Below, piece by piece: positions 25,401 to 37,400 of a stretch of DNA of 64,000 bases; positions within the stretch are counted from its first letter, which is position 1, and each line of letters starts with the position of its first letter. Where the stretch lies: assembly GCA_032622095.1 (NCBI GenBank), contig CP136069.1, forward strand, positions 161,871,043 to 161,935,042, read 5' to 3'. A program made the position numbers and the translations under genes. The DNA is from Siphonodentalium dalli (Eukaryota > Mollusca > Scaphopoda > Gadilida > Siphonodentaliidae). The notes under the pieces are model-generated. The model had not been told where the DNA came from and did no database searches. It saw only the letters and a program-made list of their open reading frames with translations.

Positions 25401-28400
25401 TTGTTAGGCCAATGCATTCTCTTATAGGTCGCCTCGCATATATAAGAGAATGCATTTGCACAGGGTAAAAAAATACCGACTTCCGACTGGATTTGATATG
25501 GCGGGTCACATATTCTTAGCACTCTCGATCGAGGCAAAATGTCATTTTGATTTAGATATTTTGCTCGGCGACATCAGGAATAAGCCACTTTATTATGCCG
25601 TTATACAAAACTAATATTATACCAAATCCTCATTTTGTCTGTGTTTTATTCACATAAAAAGGTATTTGTATTGTCTGGAAATCGGGTTTTGATAAAAAAT
25701 AAATATGTTGTTGTAATTGTGGCCCGGAAGAAATACAACATCTTTGAGGACATTGGGGTGCAACATTATTGCATCCATCCCATGCAGTTTCTAAAGACAA
25801 TAAGCATTGGATTATCGCGCTTTCATCACGTTTGACATTGCCCTCATCAGCTGTACCATGCACACTGTCTAACGATCACAGCTGACCGTCGATAACTAAA
25901 TAGTGACCAAAAGTTTGAAGTTTGACGTTCTCTGATATAATCATTCCGAACTGTAACATTGTTTTGTATTTGTGCAGTACTTCTTCTGTGACAGTACTAT
26001 TATATATTTTTGGAACTTCTGTCTGTATGGATGTATGAGTGTATGTGTTTATGTCTGTTATAGACTCGAAAACTGCTCGACCGATCCGACACATGGTAGG
26101 TAGGACTACTTTGTTCCCGGGAACAATTTGGGCGGGTCCAATTCCTCGTGCGACCGTGTCATTGACCTTGACCTCGCCCATATACGCTCATATAGTCTGT
26201 TTCTGTTTCTGTTTCTGTGCCTCGACCAATCCTACTCAAATTTAGTATGTAGGCCTACTTTGATCCCGGGAACAACATGGGTGGGTCCAATTTCACGTGC
26301 GACTGTGTCCATGACATTGACCTCGCTCACAATCGCTCATATAGTCATGTTTCTGGACCTCGACAGATCCGACTCAAATTTGGTATGTATGCCTACTTTG
26401 ATCTCGGGAACAATATTGGCGGTCCAATTTCATGTGCGACCGTGTCCTTGACCTTGACTTCGCTCATATACGCTCACATAGGCATATTTCTGGACCGATC
26501 GAACAATAATTTTTTTTCTTTCTCCTAATACTTTTCAACGTTGAAATCCCTAAATAGCTAGGACGAAGTCGGGCACATCAGCTAGTTGTTTTGTATTTGT
26601 GCAGTGCTTCTGTTCGGCGTGTACCATTGTTTTGTATTTGTGCAGTGCTTCTGTTCGGCGTGTACCATTGTTTTGTATTTGAGCAGTGCTTCTGTTCGGC
26701 GTGTACCATTGTTTTGTATTTGTGCAGTGCTTCTGTTCGGCGTGAACCATTGTTTTGTATTTGTGCAGTGCTTCTGTTCGATGTGTACCATTGTTTTGTA
26801 TTTGTGCAGTGCGTTTGTTCGATGTGTACCATTGTTTTGTATTTGTGCAGTGCGTCTGTTCGGTGTGTACCATTGTTTTGTATTTGTGCAGTGCTTCTGT
26901 TCGGTGATAGCTGTCGCCATGCCACAATTTACGCCGCCGCCGCCATACATAGATCCCATGCTCGGTATGCCACTCCAGCCATTTCCAATCCCAATGCCAT
27001 TCCCCGCACAGACAGGAATGACAGGGACGGGGTTGCCAGGGACAGGGCTGCCAGGTACAGGCACAGGGACAGGAGGAATGACAGGTTAGTTAGAAATTAG
27101 CGCGCCCTATACTATCTCTTGCTTGCTTGCTTGTTGTGGAAATCACTCCTTTAGGTGAGGAGCACCCCATTATATTGAGTACTGTATATAAAATAATAGT
27201 AGTAAAAAAATTCTAGTAAAACTGTCGTAATGATAGAAGGGTTGATAAAACTGTGGTGATAGTAAATTAAGAGGTCATTTGTGTGTGTATATTAACACAT
27301 AAGAGCTTTTGAGCATTATAGGTTATCTAATATGTGTGGCCATACGCATACTACACTTGTATATGCATATTATTCTGTATTGGAGGTAAATAAATAAATA
27401 AATAAATCGCATATATAAGAGAATGCACTCGCTTACAATGTCAATGTAAATATTGTTAGGCCAATGTATTCTCTTATATATGCGAGGCTCCCTATGGGAG
27501 ACTCGCATATATGGGAGAATCCATTGGTACAGGTTTACACAAATTTCACGAAGCTCCAGTCATGGGAGGGATACTAGTATGTTTAACCCTTTCTATAATA
27601 AATATTCATTGATGAGTAGTTCCAGTTTCCTAGGGAAATGTTCAGATAATAAGTTCAACAAACGAACATATTGTTGTCTTATTATCTGCAATTTTTCCCC
27701 ACAAATGAATATGAATCCTTCAGAACTTGTATTATCTTTTCGTCTGACAGTCGTCTGCTAATTTATCCTGAACACCCATCTAAACGAATAATAGACCATT
27801 CTAATGTACAGTTTTATACCTGAATGGGAAAATCCATTTGGAAATGAAAGGGTTTAGGTTAATAACTTGTAAGTTTTAACTTCTCCCATAAAGCGCCATT
27901 TATCTATTTAACACCTTATGCCTCAGTCTCTTTTAACCCTTCAATGATTGGAGTTTCCTTAAATTATACGAAAGCCCTGTGTCAGTGCACTCTCTTGTAT
28001 GTGTGAGTCTCCCATAGGGAGCCTCGCATAATTTATAAGAGATTACCCTGGACTAACAATATTACCTTGGCCTTGTAAGCCAGTGAATTATCTTATGACA
28101 TGTATATGACCTAGCTATATATAGATAGAACCCATATCAGCCCAATTTGTTATTGGCAGTCATGACCTTAATTTTTAAAGGCCCACTTAATTTTCGAACC
28201 CCCAGATTACTTTATAAAATATATACCATATTATATACCATTTGAAAGAGGAAGCTCCACAACACTGTATTATCAACTTATTCAGTGTAATAAACTGTAG
28301 ACAATATTGTTTTTGTTGTTGTCAACGCGTTTTTTCATCAAGATTGAAGTAAACATCAGTATTTGTTTTATTAAAGATAGAGTTCTTCCCCTTGCATTGA

Positions 28401-31400
28401 AACAGTTTGAATTCTGTTGCATTCTGGGTGCCAGAGGGGGGAAGTCTTCAGCAGTTTTCTATTTCTCTGTGGGCATCTTCTGAGACACAGATGTTTCAAA
28501 TAGTGATGAATTATAGTATTTTAATCATATTTTATAACATATATTGTTATTAAAACCGTATATCAATTCACTATAAAAAATAATAATCGGCGACTCGAAT
28601 ATTAAGTGGGCCTTTAAAGATAATTTATGTCATAAATGTATAGAAACTGGGCTTGTAATTTCCAGCTGATTGAGGCTGATTGGTGTTTTTTTTAATTGTG
28701 TCCCATTAATAACATGTACCAAATTAAAAAAATAAATTCCAGATAAATTTAGAACAAAATCCATTTTGAAATATCAAGAAAGTTTCATGGGCGTCTAGCC
28801 TATTATGTAATTGTTGATGAATCCTGTTTATTTAGATATGATGTTGGTGGACCCTATATTCTTACTAAATAATGGTGTCGGTAGGTCTTGCCAATTTAAT
28901 GACATTGTGTGACGTTGTTGCGTGCTGCGGGTTCAGCTATGTGATGCTGATGTAGCCAGCTTACTTACCAGACCATGCAAGTCTTCTCGGTCCGCAACAG
29001 CTAGCCCTGGTATCGGCTGTGTTGATACTGTTTTGGGCCGAGTCCCGATCCGTTGCTCTTCTATAACGGAATTAATTCAAAAGACGTACTACGTGTACAC
29101 ACGTGGAGCCCGGGCATTGAGGTAAATCCCTGAATATGATTAATCATCTAACATGTCCGCGATTAATCAGTCTTCAAAAGTGGTAGACCATTTACTGTGA
29201 TATAAACAGGTATAGTGATGATACGATCGTTTAATATATTGTTTGCATGCATTTTCTGATTATCTGGCAAACAAGGCTTTGTTTACTTATATCAATCTCG
29301 TTGCTTTGACGTTGAACGGACATCTGATGTGTGTTTGTTAGACATCACCATGCTTGGGAAAGTCTACCCTCTATGTTTATGTACACAAAGCTTCCATTTG
29401 ACGACATAAAAGCAAGATAACCCCCGCCCACGATTCTGGGCGTAAAGTCAGTTATAGAAGAGTAACGGGTTGGGACTCGGTCCAAAACAGCATCAATCCA
29501 ACCGATATCCCAAGCTTTTGTGGACAGAGAAGACGTATATGTGGCGTCGGTGTATCCTATTGATTTATTAATAGTTTGCTCATCCGCGAATATGGTGAAG
29601 AAGACCAATATACAAGTCAATGCAGGAACCTACGTCACCAACCAAGTCTCTAACCCAAAGCGGTTTTGATTTTAAATATGTTTAAAGGCACGGGCGGCGC
29701 TCGTTGCAGAAATATTCATATTTGTTCAAATCGCCATCAACAGAAGGAAAAATACAATGTATATAGTTTTGTTCATATGCCAAACATAATCAGCGCGTAA
29801 ATAGTATATTGTCATCAGGACGTGCGATGGTATACGTAAACAAGAACTTGTTCTATTGGTTAATTACACAAAAATTGTATAAACGCTCTTTATTATTTCC
29901 ATATCACGAAAACAGTAACAAATAACGCTCTTTATGTTTACCATATCCGGATCTAAACAAAAGCCAGGTAACGTAACGTTTTTTTGCTTTTGTTTACATA
30001 ACAAAGGAAACACAATTGACAATAGCATGATGTATATGCCATATTTCTGATTGGTATAAGAACAAAATCTATCTATATTTTACTATTATTTCTGTGAATA
30101 TTTTAACAACATACCGCCAACGCCGCCCGTATCTTTAAAACGTATATAAACGGTTGTCTGACGGGATATAATATAGTACCACGCAGAGCTGTGGAAATTT
30201 ACAATACACATTCAAAAATCAGTAATCTCGTATTTATAAACTGAAATTTAAAAGGAAAATAGGTATAGGTTCTGTTCCGATTTTGAACATCATACACACC
30301 TCAACCATGCATTGAATAGATGTTCGCCAAATTCACATAACCCCTTTCGCCCGTAAGTACAATAACTCATGTAACACATATATAGCTAATCCACTGCATG
30401 ATTGCCGATAGCAGCTATCTGGACGTCTAAAGTGACGGTTTGGAGATTACATTAGTGACGTAGGTTCCTGAACGTCTGAAGTGACGGTTTGGAGATTACA
30501 TTAGTGACGTAGGTTCCTGAACGTCTGAAGCGACGGTTTGGAGATTACATTAGTGACGTACGGTTCCTGAACGTCTGACGCGACGGTTTGGAGATTACAT
30601 TAGTGACGTACGGTTCCCGAACGTCTGACGCGACGGTTTGGAGATTACATTAGTGACGTAGGTTCCCGAACGTCTGAAGTGACGGTTTGGAGATTACATT
30701 AGTGACGTAGGTTCCTGAAAGTCTGACGCGACGGTTTGGAGATTACATTAGTGACGTAGGTTCCTGAACGTCTGAAGTGACGGTTTGGAGATTACATTAG
30801 TGACGTAGGTTCCTGAACTTCTGAAGTGACGGTTTGGAGATTACATTAGTGACGTAGGTTCCTGAACGTCTGACGCGACGGTTTGGAGATTACATTAGTG
30901 ACGTAGGTTCCTGAACGTCTGAAGTGACGGTTTGGAGATTACATTAGTCACGTAGGTTCCTGAACGTCTGACGCGACGGTTTGGAGATTACATTAGTGAC
31001 GTACGGTTCCTGGACGTCTGACGCGACGGTTTGGAGATTACATTAGTGACGTACGGTTCCCGAACGTCTGACGCGACGGTTTGGGGATTACATTAGTGAC
31101 GTACGGTTCCTGAACGTCTGACGCGACGGTTTGGAGATTACATTAGTGACGTACGGTTCCTGAACGTCTGACGCGACGGTTTGGAGATTACATTAGTGAC
31201 GTAGGTTCCTGAACGTCTGAAGTGACGGTTTGGAGATTACATTAGTGACGTAGGTTCCTGAACGTCTGAAGTGACGGTTTGGAGATTACATTAGTGACGT
31301 ACGGTTCCTGAACGTCTGACGCGACGGTTTGGAGATTACATTAGTGACGTAGGTTCCTGAACGTCTGACGCGACGGTTTGGAGATTACATTAGTGACGTA

Positions 31401-34400
31401 GGTTCCTGAACGTCTGAAGTGACGGTTTGGAGATTACATTAGTGACGTAGGTTCCTGAACGTCTGAAGTGACGGTTTGGAGATTACATTAGTGACGTAGG
31501 TTCCTGAACGTCTGAAGTGACGGTTTGGAGATTACATTAGTGACGTACGGTTCCTGAACGTCTGACGCGACGGTTTGGAGATTACATTAGTGACGTAGGT
31601 TCCTGAACGTCTGACGCGACGGTTTGGAGATTACATTAGTGACGTAGGTTCCTGAACGTCTGGCGCGACGGTTTGGAGATTACATTAGTGACGTAGGTTC
31701 CTGAACGTCTGAAGTGACGGTTTGGATATTACATTAGTGACGTAGGTTCCTGAACGTCTGAAGTGACGGTTTGGATATTACATTAGTGACGTAGGTTCCT
31801 GAACGTCTGACGCGACGGTTCGGAGATTACATTAGTGACGTAGGTTCCTGAACGTCTGAAGTGACGGTTTGGAGATTACATTAGTGACGTAGGTTCCTGA
31901 ACGTCTGACGCGACGGTTTGGAGATTACATTAGTGACGTAGGTTCCTGAACGTCTGAAGTGACGGTTTGGAGATTACATTAGTGACGTAGGTTCCTGAAC
32001 GTCTGAAGTGACGGTTTGGAGATTACATTAGTGACGTAGGTTCCTGGCCCTGATATTACTATATATTTCCGTTGAAATGTTGCATCGCTGGCGTCAAGAT
32101 TACTTGTACTGTCTCGTTTGGATTTGTTGACAACACCCTTGACATATGGGTTCAAGCGTATGTGACTCTCTACGAGCAAACCGCAACTCCCATTTTATTA
32201 ATCTGACTATGTGTATTTCCAGGCGGTCAACAGCGCCGGGGCCCAGGAATGAATCCACTTTGTGAGTACAGTATATATATTGAGTACTAATATATAGTCC
32301 AAGAGATATTGGTCGACCTTTGCATCATAGGAGTCAACTTCACCCCACTATTTTCTTCCGTAATGTCTCCTCTAATTTGTTTCGGTTGTTAACAAGAAAA
32401 ACAAGTGGCCTCAGGGACTCCAGACAAGATGGCATACATCATGGCGGCCATTTTACTTGATATGCACCATCTCTCTTTGATCGCCATTATAGTAAACATA
32501 TATAATATCACATGCGGTTTTATTTTCAAAGATCCGACTCCAAGTCCAAAATCTAATATGGCGGCCAAGATGGTGGCCAAAATATTAAAAAAAAATGCTA
32601 AATCTTATAAAAGAGTGATTTACGCACACAAAGAGACCATTCCTGGTCGGATATTTTTGCCTGATATCACGTTTTTCCAAATGCCGATATATATATAAAT
32701 ATTTTCGTCATAGAAAACCATATGGTGCGATAATATGAAGGGAAACATGTGTATTAAATGCATCTGTACCAAATCTAACGACATAATAAGTAAATGTATG
32801 TATAGTTCCGCGTATATAGGCGCGTATATAGAAGCGGCGTACATGTGCAGCGCAAAAGGGGGCGGGCAGCGGAGCGAGTTACAGGCCCCTGTGTTCATAC
32901 CGGTGTTATATTGGTGTGTTTTAACTGCGAGCACCCATGGCGATTTAAAGGTACTCAATCGGACCAGAGTGTTCCCATATCATCAAGATACAGCAACAAC
33001 AACAACAACAACATTTCTTCGAAATACGATTAATTGTCAGAATCGATAAATTGCAACAAAATAATGCTAACCATGCACTGTCAACTATGGTATTAAATTT
33101 CGACACCGTACGTTTGACGGAGTGTTTCTGGGGCACAAATAACTGAACATCTCGAGAAATAACGCACTTCAAAAATCGATATCTGATCACTCTGAGCTTT
33201 GATGGGTGGATTCCTGGACTTGAATCAGATATTGTTTGAACCCGGAAAGCAAAGAAAAAGTAATTTAGGAGCGTTAAAATTCGGATAATGCATCTTTAAT
33301 TAGCGATTCTTCATAAAGAGAAAGTTATATATTGTGTCACTTCCTCAACTTGACATTTTTAATTTTCCACGCGCGGCTTTGGATTTTATTTATGTACCAT
33401 CAAATGCAAGTTTTCCGATTGATCATACCCATGCAATTGAAATGCAAAGCCTCTAATTGAACAGCGTTGAACACTTTTACTAAGTTTGTATTACCCATGA
33501 TCCCTACAGCTATCACATAACAAGCGTGATCTGTCAAGTTATTAGCGGGTTGAAAGGCCCACCTAATTTTCGAATGCCCAAATCACATTATATACAATAT
33601 ATTCCATATTATATAAATAAAATCCAAAACCTCGCGTGGAAAATGAAAAATGTCAAGTTGAGTTTCGTTCTCATTGACACTTTAATAATGCACCAGGCTA
33701 CACTTCTTTCCGAAACAGTATCGAGTATCGATTATAGATTTTGTTATGTGATTACTCATAGCCGCAAGGGCGCCCGAATTTTAGGTGGGCTGAGACTCTT
33801 TGTACGACTTAATTTTACATGATATACTCACGGTTGTAACACAGTTTTTGTATAATATACCTTTTATATACACATAAATATAATAAACTAGCTTCAAATT
33901 CACCTTAAATATGTATAATTCTGGCAGAAATATGAAATATACTATAATTTGCCACAATTTCCCCCTGAAATACCATTCAATTTGCCCGAAAATTGCCCGA
34001 ATTGGACCGAAAATATTATCAATTTGTCCGAATATTGCCCGAATTGTGAGCTTTCAAAACGCGTGGGGGGGGGGGGGCTGCTGCATCCCTCTCAGCCGCT
34101 AACCCGGTTGTGTGGTTATACTTATCCGTTTATTTGATATTTTCTCGAGAATTGTAGAAGACAGTAACAATACAGTATCAAAATGGCGCATAGGTGACAC
34201 AATTTTCCATCATCAAAGAAATGTCAGTTACCCAGTTGGATTTTGAGAGTGTCACTCATTTTCATGTACAGTAAACTGGACATCTTTTCTGAACTGTAGC
34301 TACTTATGGATTTCAAGGGGAGATAATTCATAAGAATTAGGTGACATATTTAAAGGGGTACTGTACACTAAGTCCGGCCATTTATGGGACCATCCATGGC

Positions 34401-37400
34401 TCAAATTCATGTATTTGTTGCGTATATTATGTTGATAATAGAATTAGTAGATGGTTCCATTAATGATCGGATTTAGTATACAGTCCCCCTTTAACAGAAA
34501 CAAAATATTTGTAAAAACTAAATTACATCAAACTGGAACTGAATCTTCATTAAAAGCACATACAGTAATGCTCTAATTAATCGACTCCTAACCACAGCAG
34601 AATTATGGGTAAATTTTCAGGATTTAGTCTGAAATATGGCTTGTTGCCATTCATCGGAAAGCTCTCACCGAGAGCTTTCCGATGAATGGCAACAAGCCAT
34701 ATTTCAGACTAAATCCTGAAAATTTACCCATAATTCTGCTGTGGTTAAGGAGTCGATTAATTAGAGCATTACTGTAACTGGATAGTAACTGGCATTGGTT
34801 TATATTATAGTGGTTTAAGTTGACTCATTTTTGGTAGGAAAATCCTGTTTGTCTTGAAAACCAGAAAGTCTCGTTTTTGGAAGTTGCCTGGCAAATTATA
34901 CAAATTATTTCTGTTCTAAGAAAATAAACCAATGCTTAACTAGTTAACCCTTCCATGACTGGAGGTCACTGGAGCTTCTGAAATTTGGCGAAAACCCTGT
35001 GCCAATGCATTATTTTATATATGTGAGTATCCCATAGGGGGCTCGCATATATATAACAGACTATATTGGCCTAAAATTATTGACCTTGACCTGGTAAGCC
35101 AGTGCATTATCTTATATATGCGAGGGTCCCCATGGGAGTATCGCATATGTAAGAGAATACACTGGCACTGCATCGTTAATGGTGCATCAGCGCACCTCCC
35201 GTCATGAAAGGGTTAAGTGTTCTAACTTTTAAATGAATCCACGTAGATTTGTTTATGGAAGATTTAGATTTGGAAGGAAAAAAAACATTGCTATGGCAAC
35301 CAATGCTGAAATAAAGCCATCTGTGTCCGCTAAACAGTTAATGAACATGGAATTGAAGTCACGTTTTATTTCTTTTACAGTAATGATGGCTATGATGAGG
35401 TAAGTAATATAAGTTGTAATTATCTTATGATGAGATAAATAATATAAGTTGTAATTATGTCAGAGTAATAATGGTTATGGTGAGGTAAGTAATATAATAG
35501 AGGAACTGTAACGAGTCGCAATTATATACGAAAGTTATTTACCGACTGCACTAAATTCGATTCTCGAATCGAATTTAGTGGATGAGGTTAATATGACGAA
35601 TTTGATATCCGTTTTATTACGTAATCACATTTTAGCAGCGAATCGGCTGGGGTTAAAAAAAAATAATATTGATTTCCTTATCACAACCAAAGAGGAAGTA
35701 ATTACACCTTCAACAAATATAGTTACATATTAAATGTGTGTTTTCATTTGACAAAATTGTTCAACCACCCTTATCACCCATGTTATTATTATCTCAGTAA
35801 CACTCACACCCAAACTTGGGTCAAAACTTTCAACAGTTGAAATTTCATACCAGACCAAACATTAGTTGGAAATTTCACACCAACAACAGGTTGAAATTGT
35901 TCTCGTAGTTTGATTTTCCAACAATTTGTTAGTGGGGAATTTGTTGTTTTAGACCAACATTTGCATATTTTGCTACCTTTGGAAAGCCATCAGTTGGACA
36001 TTTTCCAACTTTATAGGCAGGGGGTGTCAGGTTGGAAATTTCCAACACTTGGAAAGCTTAAGGAGAGTCTAGATGTTGGGATTTTGTAATTTCCATGCTC
36101 AGAGGTCGGTACGGCGTGTGGTGTGCCCACCCCCGTGGCCAGTCAAAAACTGCTATAATCAATTTAAGAAAGAAAAAATCGGGGAGTGAATTTGCCTCAA
36201 TGTCATCCGTTTCAGATATCCAACTGTTCTCATCCTGGGCCGAACCATGGTCGTCCCAGTAGATCCCCCCCCCTGGTCAGTGGCCTCAACTAGACTGCTG
36301 ATCTAATCAGAATAGCCTCCGAGCCAGGCGTGCGATGGAACACTTGTGAACATTGAAGGAGGGTGCAAATGGAATTACGAAACTTGTGAGTCGGTCAGGT
36401 TCAAGAGGAGTTCAGTTGGAAATTACAAAGGGCATACCAGAGATACTCTAGGACTGACAATGTAACGGACTACCATAATAAACTTGGTCTAGCGATCATA
36501 GATTAATTTACCGGTTATATTGTAAATATTGTAAATATTGTATATATGTTATAGCATGTTTCGCCTTAATTGACGACTTTGCAATAAACAATCAACAATT
36601 TCCATAAAAAGCGAAAATAGTACGTACTATCAGTCCAGAATGACACAAATAGTGGTGTTATATTTGTTTAAGTCAAACAATTATACGCCTGGCAATACCA
36701 GTATATTTAATAAGCAAACTCCGTGCACCAACACTTTATATGCCTATGCAATAGGAGTGATAAATAATCAAATCACAACTAGTCCGTGATAAAGACATTA
36801 TGCCGAAATTCAGCACGGATATTAATTGTGTGTTCAAAACGTCCAATATATCGTGGACCGATAACATATGTGACAAAAAATGCTCGGAGCTAACGGCACA
36901 GATGAAGATGTGACCAAACGCCGAGCTTCTGTGCAATAAATATGCGTATCACTTAAAGGCACGTGCGGCCTTAATTGTCGAAAATATTCATATTTGTTCC
37001 AAACACCGTAAACAGAAAAACATTAAAACGCATACAATTCCGTTCATATATACCATGACCATCGCGTAAACAGCATGTTATCATAAAGACCTACTATATT
37101 TTACCTAAGCAAGAGCCTGATTGTGTTACAGAAGACAGCACAATGGTACTGGCTAATCACACACAAATGGAATAAACGCTCTTTATTAGTTCCATATCAG
37201 GTATTCACCAACAAAGAACGCTCTTTATGTTTACCATCATAATATAAACAAACACCAGAAAAGTAACTTTTTATGCTGTTGTTTACATAACAACGGTCAA
37301 ACATATGACCATAACATACTGTTTATGCGATATTTCTTATTTGTATACGGACAAAGTCTATCTACATTTTGATGTTCTTTCTGTTTGTGGCGGTTTTTGA

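Noticed and set aside
26578-27100. Long overlapping open frames on both strands rich in Cys/Phe or His/Thr/Lys
   Set aside because: They are frames through the stop-poor 41-bp tandem repeat. Only the phase that joins exon 1 and exits at 27,084 is supported.
30421-32046. CRISPR-like array
   Set aside because: Units are contiguous 49-bp tandem copies with no unique spacers, in a eukaryotic intron.
32405-32698. 97-codon frame starting in ATGGCCTCAGG-like sequence with repeated MAA residues
   Set aside because: The repeated ATGGCGGCC motifs are a repeat/YY1-like feature; no known domain and it lies in intron 3.
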